NCBI RefSeq assembly: GCF_900107925.1
Contig: NZ_FNUJ01000006.1
Span: 496,001 to 560,000, forward strand
Length of the DNA stretch: 64,000 bases
Origin: Amycolatopsis pretoriensis
GTDB taxonomy: Bacteria; Actinomycetota; Actinomycetes; Mycobacteriales; Pseudonocardiaceae
Direction: 5' to 3'
Part shown: in pieces, positions 35,018-42,464 of the stretch
Position numbering within the stretch: the first letter of the stretch is position 1
Layout: each line of letters begins with the position of its first letter
The notes under the pieces: model-generated
The model's input: the letters and a program-made list of their open reading frames with translations, nothing else
Told to the model about the DNA's origin: nothing
The model's database searches: none
Translations under genes and position numbers: made by a program

Positions 35018-35902
35018 GTGGAGCTGCGTCAGCTGCGCTATTTCGTGGCCGTGGCCGAGGAGCTGCACTTCGGCCGCGCGGCGGAGCGGCTGCACATCGT
35101 CCAGCCGGCGGTGAGCCAGCAGGTCCGGCGGCTGGAGCGGGCGCTGGGCGTCTCGTTGTTCACGCGGACGACGCGGGCGGTGGTTCTGTCCGAGGCCGGG
35201 CAGCGGTTCCTGCCGCACGCGCGAGCGGTGCTGTCGGCGGCCGACCGGGCGACGGATTCGGTGGCGGAGTTCCGCGACGTCCGGTCGCTCCGGCTCGGCA
35301 CGAGCGAAGGCCTCGGCGATCGGCTGGACCTGTTGCTGGGCGCGTTCGCCCGGCTGGCGCCCTCGGTCTCGCTGGAGCTGGTCCACGCGCCGACGTCCCA
35401 GCGGCTCGAGCGGGTCCGTGACGGCTCCTTGGACGCGACCATCGTGCGGGGTTCCTGGCCGTCGTCCGGGCTGGACTTCACTCCCTTGTGGATGGACGAG
35501 GTGTTGGTGGCGTTGCCCGCTTCTCATCCGTTGGCGGCTTCGGTTGAGGTTTCGTTCGCTTCGCTGGCTTCGCTCCCGGTGCGGTTGAGCCCGGTTTCGC
35601 GGAACCGGCCGTTGTTCGAGCTGGTGGTGTCGTGCTGCCGCGCGGCGGGGTTCGAGCCGGTACTGGGCCCGGACTTCACGACGGCGCAGGACACGTTGGG
35701 CACGTTGGGGTACGGCCGTCCACACTGGACGGTGTTCTACCGGGCGCACGCCAATTTGCTGCCGGTGCCGGGGGTGGTGTTCCGACCGCTCCGGGAGCCG
35801 ACCCCGCGGATGCAGACGTACTTGGCCACGCCGGCCGAGCGCCGGGTGACCCCGGAGGTGGTGGCTTTGATCGAAGCGGCGCGGGCCATCGAGGCGGACT
35901 GA
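35018..35902 (+). CDS. LysR-family transcriptional regulator
   Basis: A 294-residue LysR protein. The winged HTH is at the N-terminus (ELRQLRYFVAVAEELHFGRAAERLHI, then QPAVSQQVRRLERALGVSLF); the effector domain follows from about residue 90. The GTG at 35018 is chosen because GGGGG lies five bases before it; an ATG four codons upstream is possible. It is divergent from the two hydrolase genes, whose spacer contains repeated ATCGAT elements, and probably activates them in response to their substrate. Confidence 0.92.
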   Translation: MELRQLRYFVAVAEELHFGRAAERLHIVQPAVSQQVRRLERALGVSLFTRTTRAVVLSEAGQRFLPHARAVLSAADRATDSVAEFRDVRSLRLGTSEGLGDRLDLLLGAFARLAPSVSLELVHAPTSQRLERVRDGSLDATIVRGSWPSSGLDFTPLWMDEVLVALPASHPLAASVEVSFASLASLPVRLSPVSRNRPLFELVVSCCRAAGFEPVLGPDFTTAQDTLGTLGYGRPHWTVFYRAHANLLPVPGVVFRPLREPTPRMQTYLATPAERRVTPEVVALIEAARAIEAD

Positions 35903-35916
35903 GCAGCCTCGACGCA

Positions 35917-36345
35917 TCATTGACTCGCACGCTTGGCGGCAGCGACGAAATTCTCTAGCGCCGACTTGTGCTTCTTCCAAGCAACTTCCAATTCGTCACT
36001 GTCGAGACTGCCCATCCGCCAGCTTTTACCCAGCTCCTGCCCCGCCACCCTCAGATCGGCAAGTGATCGCAGCAGCCGCTCATCATCAGAAGTCAGGCGC
36101 ACCTGAGCAGCCACAAGACGGTAACCAGACAGATCCCACTGAGCGACCGAGTCGCTCAAACCGAGTTTCCGCTCTTCCCACACTCGATTTCGGAAGTCCT
36201 CTTCCAGAGCAATCAACGAAGCGCAATTCTCGACGAACAAGCGGCGACCTTCCCGCTTGTACTCCACTGTCCGCGACATGAACTGCCCGAACAAGGCGAT
36301 CGTCGCACCGACTATCACACCGAACACTCCCAGCCAACCGGTCAC
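35917..36345 (-). CDS. Hypothetical single-span membrane protein, lower GC
   Basis: A 142-residue protein with one N-terminal membrane helix (WLGVFGVIVGATIALFGQF, about 4-22) and a charged, helical cytoplasmic part (SRTVEYKREGRRLFVEN, later WKKHKSALENFVAAAKR). I do not recognise a named family; similar layouts occur in small actinobacterial hypothetical proteins. GC content and codon use are visibly lower than in all neighbours, suggesting recent arrival. The frame extends to a TTG at 36426, but that lies inside a terminator hairpin, so GTG 36345 is preferred. Neither start has a good ribosome site. Confidence 0.6.
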   Translation of the reverse strand: MTGWLGVFGVIVGATIALFGQFMSRTVEYKREGRRLFVENCASLIALEEDFRNRVWEERKLGLSDSVAQWDLSGYRLVAAQVRLTSDDERLLRSLADLRVAGQELGKSWRMGSLDSDELEVAWKKHKSALENFVAAAKRASQ

Positions 36346-36421
36346 GAACGGATTATGCAGCCGGAAAGGCCGACCCGGAAGCCGTCGTGTGTCCGTGATG
36401 GCAGTTCCACAACGAGTACAC

Positions 36422-36460
36422 GACAAAGCCCGGCCCCCGCAGGAGGGACCGGGCTTTGTC
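36422..36460. terminator. Hairpin downstream of valS
   Basis: Twelve-base perfect arms (GACAAAGCCCGG and its complement) surround a 15-base loop. It is adjacent to the 28-bp palindrome at 36463-36490; together they would end the valS transcript and insulate the gene at 35917. Confidence 0.6.
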
Positions 36461-36462
36461 GG

Positions 36463-36490
36463 GGCGGCACTTTCACGTGAAAGTGCCGCC
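36463..36490. repeat. Intergenic palindrome with CTTTCACGTGAAAG core (copy 3)
   Basis: A perfect 28-bp palindrome, six bases past the valS stop. It shares its central 22 bases with copy 1 at 7990-8011, over 28 kb away. Position directly behind a stop supports a terminator role. Confidence 0.78.
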
Positions 36491-36496
36491 GTCAGC

Positions 36497-39118
36497 TCAG
36501 GAAGCCGGGAGGGCCGCCAAGCGGGCCGTGATGCGGTCGATGTCCGCCACCGCCGTCTCCTTGCGGAGCTTGATCTTGTCCACCACCTTCTCCGGGGCCT
36601 TCGCGATGAACGCCTCGTTGCCCAGCTTCGCCTCCGTCTGGGTCAGCTCCTTCCGCGCCACCGCCAGGTCCTTCTCCAGCCGCTTGCGCTCGGCAGCCAC
36701 GTCGACCGTGCCCGACAGGTCCAGCTCCACCGTCACCACGCCGTCGGCCAACGCCACCTCGAGCGATGCGCTCGCCGCGAAGTCGTCGGACGCAGGAGTC
36801 AAGCGGACCAGCGACCGGATCGCCTCCTCGTGGCCGCCCGCGTAGCCCGCCAGCCGAGCCGCCACCTTCTGGCCCGGCTTCAGGCCCTGGTCCGCGCGGA
36901 AGCGGCGGATCTCCGTCACCAGCTTCTGGACGTCCGCGATCCGCGCGTCCGCCACCGCGTCCGCGTAACCCTCGAACGGAGCCGGCCAAGCCGCGACCAC
37001 CAGCGACTCGCCGCCGGTCAGGGCCGTCCAGAGCTTCTCCGTGATGAACGGGATGAACGGGTGCAGCAGCCGCAGCACCGTGTCCAGCACGTGGCCCAGC
37101 ACCGCACGAGTGGCCGACACCCGCGAAGCATCCCCTTGGTACAGCTGGACCTTCGCCAGCTCCAGGTACCAGTCGCACAGCTCGTTCCACGTGAACTGGT
37201 AGAGCGCGCCCGCCACCTTCGCGAACTGGAAGTCCTCGAACAGGCCGTCCACTTCGGACACCAGCGCGCCGAGGCGGCCGAGGATCCACCGATCCGATTC
37301 CGTCAAAGAAGAAGCAGCAGGCAACGGAGCAGCGACCGAAGCACCGTTCATCATCGCGAACTTCGTCGCGTTCCACAGCTTCGTGCAGAAGTTGCGGGAA
37401 CCCGCCGCCCACTCGTCGGCCAGCGCCATGTCCGCGCCCGGGTTCGCGCCGCGGGCCAGGGTGAACCTGGTCGCGTCCGCGCCGTACGCGTCCATCCACT
37501 CCAGCGGGTCGATCACGTTGCCGCGCGACTTCGACATCTTCTTGCCGTTCGCGTCGCGGATCAGGCCGTGCAGGTACACGTGGTCGAACGGCTGCACGCC
37601 GTCCATCTGGTGCACGCCGAACATCATCATCCGGACCACCCAGAAGAACAGGATGTCGTAGCCCGTCGAAAGAACGCTGGTCGGGTAGAACTTCTCCAAA
37701 TCCGCGGAGGACGACGGCCACCCCAGCGTCGACATCGGCCACAGACCGGACGAGAACCACGTGTCCAGCACGTCCGGGTCCTGCGTCCAGCCGTCCCCGG
37801 ACGGGGGCTGCTCGTCCGGGCCGACGCACACCACTTCGCCGTCCGGGCCGTAGTACACCGGGATGCGGTGGCCCCACCACAGCTGGCGCGAAATCGTCCA
37901 GTCGTGCATGTTGTCGACCCAGTCGAAGTACCGCTTGCCCAGCTCCGGCGGGTGGATCTTGGTCCGGCCGTCGCGAACGGCGTCACCGGCCAGGCGAGCC
38001 AGCTCCTCGACCTTGACCCACCACTGCAGCGACAGCCGCGGTTCGACGACCGTGTCGCAGCGTGAGCAGTGCCCGACCGCGTGCACGTACGGGCGCTTCT
38101 CGGCGACGATCCGGCCCAGCTCCCGCAGCGCCGCGACCACCGCGGGCCGCGCCTCGAACCGGTCGAGGCCCTGGAACGGGCCGGGAACCGTGATCTCGGC
38201 GCGCTCGTTCATCACCGTGAGCATCGGCAGGTCGTGGCGGCGGCCGATCTCGAAGTCGTTCGGGTCGTGGGCCGGGGTGACCTTCACCGCGCCGGTGCCG
38301 AACGCGGGGTCGACGTGCTTGTCGGCCACGATCGGGATGCGGCGGCCGGTCAGCGGCAGCTCGACCTCGGTGCCGACCAGGTGCGCGTACCGCTCGTCGT
38401 CCGGGTGGACGGCGACCGCGGTGTCGCCCAGCATCGTCTCGGCGCGGGTCGTCGCGACCACGATCGCGTTGTCGCCGTCGCCGTAGCGGATCGACACGAG
38501 CTCGCCGTCGTCGTCGTTGTGGTCGACCTCGATGTCCGACAGCGCCGTCTGGCAGCGCGGGCACCAGTTGATGATCCGCTCGGCGCGGTAGATCAGGCCC
38601 TCGTCGAAGAAGTTCTTGAACACCGTCTGGACGGCCTTCGACAGGTTGTCGTCCATCGTGAAGCGCTCACGCGACCAGTCGACGCCGTCGCCGAGGCGCT
38701 TCATCTGGCCGAGGATCTTGCCGCCGTACTCGGCCTTCCACTCCCAGACGCGCTCGACGAACTTCTCGCGGCCCAGGTCGTGGCGCGAAAGGCCCTCGCC
38801 GGCCAGCTGGCGCTCGACGACGTTCTGCGTCGCGATGCCCGCGTGGTCCATGCCCGGCAGCCACAGCACCTCGTAGCCCTGCATGCGCCGGCGGCGGCTC
38901 ATCGCGTCCATCAGGGTGTGGTTGAGCGCGTGGCCCATGTGCAGCGAACCGGTGACGTTCGGCGGCGGCAGTACGATCGAGAACGGCGGCTTCCCCGACG
39001 AGGCGTCGGCCGTGAAGTACCCGGCCGCTACCCAGCGGTCGTACATCGGGGCTTCCTCGGCGGCCGGGTCCCAGGCACCCGGAAGGTCGGTGGTCTGCTG
39101 CGGAGCGTTCTCGGTCAC
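36497..39118 (-). CDS. valS: Valyl-tRNA synthetase
   Basis: An 873-residue class I synthetase charging tRNA-Val. The HIGH motif is PPPNVTGSLHMGHALN, the editing domain spans roughly 200-340, and KKMSKSRGNVIDP is the KMSKS loop. A C-terminal coiled-coil arm (RKRLEKDLAVARKELTQTEAKL) closes it. The GTG at 39118 gives the usual N-terminus; no Shine-Dalgarno is seen, so it may be leaderless. Normally followed by folC; block D separates them. Two palindromic hairpins lie behind it. Confidence 0.97.
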   Translation of the reverse strand: MTENAPQQTTDLPGAWDPAAEEAPMYDRWVAAGYFTADASSGKPPFSIVLPPPNVTGSLHMGHALNHTLMDAMSRRRRMQGYEVLWLPGMDHAGIATQNVVERQLAGEGLSRHDLGREKFVERVWEWKAEYGGKILGQMKRLGDGVDWSRERFTMDDNLSKAVQTVFKNFFDEGLIYRAERIINWCPRCQTALSDIEVDHNDDDGELVSIRYGDGDNAIVVATTRAETMLGDTAVAVHPDDERYAHLVGTEVELPLTGRRIPIVADKHVDPAFGTGAVKVTPAHDPNDFEIGRRHDLPMLTVMNERAEITVPGPFQGLDRFEARPAVVAALRELGRIVAEKRPYVHAVGHCSRCDTVVEPRLSLQWWVKVEELARLAGDAVRDGRTKIHPPELGKRYFDWVDNMHDWTISRQLWWGHRIPVYYGPDGEVVCVGPDEQPPSGDGWTQDPDVLDTWFSSGLWPMSTLGWPSSSADLEKFYPTSVLSTGYDILFFWVVRMMMFGVHQMDGVQPFDHVYLHGLIRDANGKKMSKSRGNVIDPLEWMDAYGADATRFTLARGANPGADMALADEWAAGSRNFCTKLWNATKFAMMNGASVAAPLPAASSLTESDRWILGRLGALVSEVDGLFEDFQFAKVAGALYQFTWNELCDWYLELAKVQLYQGDASRVSATRAVLGHVLDTVLRLLHPFIPFITEKLWTALTGGESLVVAAWPAPFEGYADAVADARIADVQKLVTEIRRFRADQGLKPGQKVAARLAGYAGGHEEAIRSLVRLTPASDDFAASASLEVALADGVVTVELDLSGTVDVAAERKRLEKDLAVARKELTQTEAKLGNEAFIAKAPEKVVDKIKLRKETAVADIDRITARLAALPAS

Positions 39119-39176
39119 AATGGACAAGTCTACGAACCCGTCACGGCGGGTCACCCAGGGGGAAGGCACTCCGACG

Positions 39177-39479
39177 ATGGCACAGCCCCAGCAGCCCCAG
39201 GACCCGGACGACCGGCGCCTGGAGACACACCCGGACCTGATGAACCCGGACTGGCAGAAGTACGCCGAGCGGGACGCCTGGCTGGGCGCGAAGAAGGACC
39301 TGAAGAAGCGCCGCGCCCGCGAGCGCCGCACCGGCGGCCACCCGCAGCCCGGACACAGCCGGTGGCCGGGCGTGCTCGCGCTGCTGCTGGTCGTGGTCCT
39401 GGTCGCGGCGGCCGTCGTCGTGCACCAGGTCCAGGGCATCGGCGTCAACGAGGACCCCCTGCTCTACTTCACCTCGTAA
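39177..39479 (+). CDS. Small membrane protein with HPDLM/DAWLGAK N-terminal motif
   Basis: A 100-residue protein with a polar N-terminus (LETHPDLMNPDWQKYAERD, then AWLGAKKDLKKRRARERR) and one membrane helix (about 65-84), ending in a short extracellular tail. I do not recognise a family. The motif HPDLM-x-P-x-W-x-K-x-A-x-x-DAWLGAK-x-D recurs in the next gene, 51 bp downstream, so both proteins probably share an intracellular anchor or partner. It is divergent from valS across 58 bp. The start follows a GGGGGAAGG site. Confidence 0.72.
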   Translation: MAQPQQPQDPDDRRLETHPDLMNPDWQKYAERDAWLGAKKDLKKRRARERRTGGHPQPGHSRWPGVLALLLVVVLVAAAVVVHQVQGIGVNEDPLLYFTS

Positions 39480-39530
39480 CGTCCGGCCCCCGCCGTCGAT
39501 GATCAGGCATCGACCTTGGGGGAAAGAAAC

Positions 39531-40508
39531 GTGGACGACGACAACCTGCTCGATTCGCACCCGGACCTGATGGACCCGGAGTGGCGCAAGCACGCCCGGA
39601 CCGATGCCTGGCTGGGCGCCAAGCAGGACCGCAAGCAGTTCCGCAGGCAGCAGAAGCGCAGGGTGCGGAAACCCCGGCGCCGCTGGTGGATCTTCGGCGT
39701 GTTCGTGGCCATCCTCGCCGTGACGACCGCCGCGATCGTCCTGGTCGGGCGCCGGCCCGCCCCGGCGGCCGCGCCGCCGAACCCGACCGGGGTGCCGCAG
39801 TACGCCCGCGTCGACCTCGCCCGGCCGTACGCGAACACCCCCGCCGACACGTGGCGGAAGGGGCTGGACGGCATCACCGAGACCCCGGCCGGATCCGCCG
39901 AAGCCGACGCCTACGCCCAGGTCAAGCGGGCGATCTCCGCGGCCCGGCTCGATCCCGCGGTGCTGACCGGGCACGACCCGAAGGCCTTCTTCGCCCTGGT
40001 CGCGCCGGACATGCGCGACCAGCTGACCGAGGTGTTCGGCCGCAAGCCGGCGAAGGGCGTCGCGAGCTTCGACTCCTACGTGACCGAGATCGCTGACGGC
40101 TACCACCTGCTCGACGCCGGGCCCCGCACGTTCGGCACGCTCGCCGCGCACCCCGGCGCCAAGCCCGGTGAGCTGGCCGTCGACGCCAAGTACGTCGTCG
40201 CCTACGCCTTCGACAACGTCCACCCGGAGGGGCTGACCAGCCCGGGGGAGATCGTCAGCTTCCTGCGCGTGGACGAGACGTACATCATCCGCAGCGGCAA
40301 GACCTTCGCCGAGAGCAGCCACGGGCTCTGGCTCGGGACCGGCCAGAGCGCGTTCTCGTCGGTCGGGTGCGCCGCCGCGAAGGACGGGTACCTGGCGCCC
40401 GGCTACGCGAACCCGCCGGCCGGCCCGGGCACCGGCGAAGACCAGGACGCACCCGGCTACTACGACCCGAAGTACCCGGTCCCGGCCCTGGACGGCTGCC
40501 CGGCCTGA
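39531..40508 (+). CDS. Membrane-anchored protein with HPDLM/DAWLGAK motif and extracellular domain
   Basis: A 325-residue protein. Residues 6-35 repeat the neighbour's motif (SHPDLMDPEWRKHARTDAWL, then GAKQDRKQFRR), followed by a basic stretch, one membrane helix (about 52-72) and a 250-residue extracellular domain of unknown type. That domain contains KAFFALVAPDMRDQLTEVFGR and a DGYHLLDAGPRTFG region, which resembles no enzyme motif that I know. The GTG at 39531 follows GGGGGAAAG. The stop lies in a long palindrome that may end the transcript. Confidence 0.72.
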   Translation: MDDDNLLDSHPDLMDPEWRKHARTDAWLGAKQDRKQFRRQQKRRVRKPRRRWWIFGVFVAILAVTTAAIVLVGRRPAPAAAPPNPTGVPQYARVDLARPYANTPADTWRKGLDGITETPAGSAEADAYAQVKRAISAARLDPAVLTGHDPKAFFALVAPDMRDQLTEVFGRKPAKGVASFDSYVTEIADGYHLLDAGPRTFGTLAAHPGAKPGELAVDAKYVVAYAFDNVHPEGLTSPGEIVSFLRVDETYIIRSGKTFAESSHGLWLGTGQSAFSSVGCAAAKDGYLAPGYANPPAGPGTGEDQDAPGYYDPKYPVPALDGCPA

Positions 40509-40566
40509 AGTCCGTGAATGGCACATCGAGGGACCAAGCGTCCGTGAATGTGCCATTCACGGACTT
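40508..40566. repeat. Long inverted repeat with nested hairpin (GTCCGTGAATG family)
   Basis: Nineteen-base perfect arms (40508-40526 and 40548-40566) surround a 21-base loop. The loop contains another GTCCGTGAATG copy (40540-40550) that pairs with part of the right arm (40554-40564) around three bases. Two mutually exclusive hairpins are thus possible. It begins on the last base of the preceding stop codon. Confidence 0.8.
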
Positions 40567-40583
40567 GCGTCACATCCGGATGC

Positions 40584-40610
40584 ACAGTCTGGACTGTACA
40601 GTTAAACTGT
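40584..40610. promoter_or_regulatory. Tandem operator upstream of the MarR gene
   Basis: Two perfect palindromes lie side by side: ACAGTC-TG-GACTGT (40584-40597) and ACAGTT-A-AACTGT (40598-40610). A third, ACTGTACAGT (40593-40602), bridges them. The block ends four bases before the MarR start, so binding would block a leaderless or near-leaderless transcript. Confidence 0.75.
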
Positions 40611-40614
40611 GTGT

Positions 40615-41052
40615 ATGGGCGAAGTACCCGCACACGTGGCCGAAAGCGCCGGCTGGCTCCGCGGCGTCGTGGCGCAGCTGCACCGGCGGCTGCGCCACGT
40701 CGACAACGCCGGCATCCTGACGCCGACGCAGTCCGCCGTCCTCAACCGGCTGCACCGCGAAGGACCCGCGACCCAAGGTGAGCTGGCCGCCGCCGAGCAC
40801 GTGCGGCAGCAGTCGATGGCCGCCACCCTCGGCGTCCTCGACGAGCTCGGCTACCTCGCCCGCACCCCCGACCCGGCCGACCGGCGCCGCGTGGTGATCA
40901 GCCTGTCCGAGTCCGGCAGCAACACCGTGCGCGGCATCCTCCAGCACCGCGAGGAGTGGCTCGCCCAGGCGCTGGCGGACGCCCTCTCCCCCGCCGAACT
41001 CGACGTCGTCACCCGCGCGCTGCCGCTGCTGCAGCGCGTCGCCGAACACTGA
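40615..41052 (+). CDS. MarR-family transcriptional regulator
   Basis: A 145-residue winged-helix regulator. LTPTQSAVLNRLHREGPATQ starts the DNA-binding part; GELAAAEHVRQQSMAATLGVL is the recognition region and DPADRRRVVISLSESG the wing. The ATG at 40615 is chosen; a GTG two codons upstream is possible. No Shine-Dalgarno is seen. Tandem palindromes directly before it suggest autoregulation together with the next gene, an MFS exporter 14 bp downstream. Confidence 0.92.
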   Translation: MGEVPAHVAESAGWLRGVVAQLHRRLRHVDNAGILTPTQSAVLNRLHREGPATQGELAAAEHVRQQSMAATLGVLDELGYLARTPDPADRRRVVISLSESGSNTVRGILQHREEWLAQALADALSPAELDVVTRALPLLQRVAEH

Positions 41053-41066
41053 AAGAAGGGGTCCTC

Positions 41067-42422
41067 ACGGCCACCCTCACCGCTCCCGCGAAGTTCGGCG
41101 CCCGTCTGGTCACCCCGCTGGTGGCCGGCGCGGTGCTCAACCCGATCAACTCCACGCTCATCGCCGTCGCGCTCGTGCCGATCGGGCAGAGCTTCGGCGC
41201 GGGCCCCGGCCAGACCGCGTGGCTGATCTCGGCGCTCTACCTGGCCACCGCGGTCGGGCAGCCGGTGGTCGGCCTGCTCGTCGACCGCTACGGCGCCCGC
41301 CGGGTCCTGCTCGGCGGCGCGACGCTGGTGATCATCGCCGGGATCGCCGGGCTGGTCCCGATCTCCGTCGGCTGGCTGACCGGCGTGCGGGTCGTGCTGG
41401 GCCTGGGCACGTGCGCCGGGTTCCCGGCCGCGATGGCCGTGCTGCGCCACCACGCCGAAGCCACCGGGCAGGGCGTGCCCGCCCGCGTGCTGTCGCTGCT
41501 GTCGATGTCCGCGCAGACGGTCATGGTGATCGGCCCGACGCTCGGCGGGGTGCTGATCGCCCTGTTCGGCTGGCCCGCGATCTTCGCGGTGAACATCCCG
41601 CTCGCCGGGCTGTCCCTGGTGCTGGCGCTGCTGTGGGTGCCGAAGAGCGACCGCGGCGAGCGCGCGGCGAAGCGGATCGACGTCGTGGGCATCGCGCTGT
41701 TCTCGGCGACGCTGCTGGCGCTGCTGTTCTTCCTGATGGACCCCGGCACCGACAGCTGGGTGCTCGCCCTCGTCGCGGTCTTCGGCACCGCGTTCACGCT
41801 GGTCGAGCTGCGCCGCGGCGACCCGTTCCTCGATCTGCGGATGCTCGCGGCCAACCACGCGATCCTGCGCACCTACCTGCGCCAGGCCCTGAGCTTCATG
41901 GCCATCTACGCGATCATGTTCGGCTACGTCCAGTGGCTGGAGACGACGCGGCGGCTGTCCGAGGAGGCCGCCGGGCTGATGCTGCTGCCGATGTCGGGCA
42001 CGGCGGTCTGCGCGGCGGCGTTCTCGGGCCGCGCGTCCGGGATCCGGGCGCGGCTGATCACGGTCGCGGTGGCCCTGGTCGGCGGCTCGGCGCTGCTGCT
42101 GTTCGTCCACGACGGCACGTGGGTGGGCGCGCTGCTGGCGCTGGCGGCGTTGTTCGGTCTGGCCCAGGGCCTGACGAGCGTCGCGAACCAGACGACGCTC
42201 TACCGCGAAGCGCCGGCCGAGCAGATGGGCACCGCGAGCGGCCTGTTCCGCACGGCGCAGTACTTCGGCGCGATCGTCGCCTCGACGCTCATCGCGCTTT
42301 GCTATGGGCCGCACGCGGACTCGGCCGGCCTGCACCGGCTGGCGGTCGCGCTGATCGTCGTCAGCGTCCTGCTGCTCGCCGTCACCCTCGCCGACCGGGG
42401 ATTGCGCGCCGCCGAAGCGTGA
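41067..42422 (+). CDS. MFS drug exporter, apparent ACG start
   Basis: A 451-residue major facilitator with at least 12 hydrophobic segments. LNPINSTLIAVALVPIGQ, then WLISALYLATAVGQPVVGLL and VDRYGARRVLL, is typical of DHA2-like drug exporters. The natural start after the MarR gene has AAGGGG with correct spacing, but the codon there is ACG (41067-41069) rather than ATG. No ATG, GTG or TTG occurs in frame between the MarR-overlapping GTG at 40956 and the first helix. Either ACG is used weakly, the upstream GTG is used, or expression is impaired. Likely repressed by the MarR protein. Confidence 0.8.
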   Translation, partial: TATLTAPAKFGARLVTPLVAGAVLNPINSTLIAVALVPIGQSFGAGPGQTAWLISALYLATAVGQPVVGLLVDRYGARRVLLGGATLVIIAGIAGLVPISVGWLTGVRVVLGLGTCAGFPAAMAVLRHHAEATGQGVPARVLSLLSMSAQTVMVIGPTLGGVLIALFGWPAIFAVNIPLAGLSLVLALLWVPKSDRGERAAKRIDVVGIALFSATLLALLFFLMDPGTDSWVLALVAVFGTAFTLVELRRGDPFLDLRMLAANHAILRTYLRQALSFMAIYAIMFGYVQWLETTRRLSEEAAGLMLLPMSGTAVCAAAFSGRASGIRARLITVAVALVGGSALLLFVHDGTWVGALLALAALFGLAQGLTSVANQTTLYREAPAEQMGTASGLFRTAQYFGAIVASTLIALCYGPHADSAGLHRLAVALIVVSVLLLAVTLADRGLRAAEA

Positions 42423-42464
42423 CCCGTGTCAGCGCCGGGGATCATCGAGGCGCACGATGGACGC

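Noticed and set aside
36346..36426. TTG start at 36426 with a CTRCG zinc-like motif
   Set aside because: The start lies within a terminator hairpin, and the added residues do not match the style of the membrane protein.
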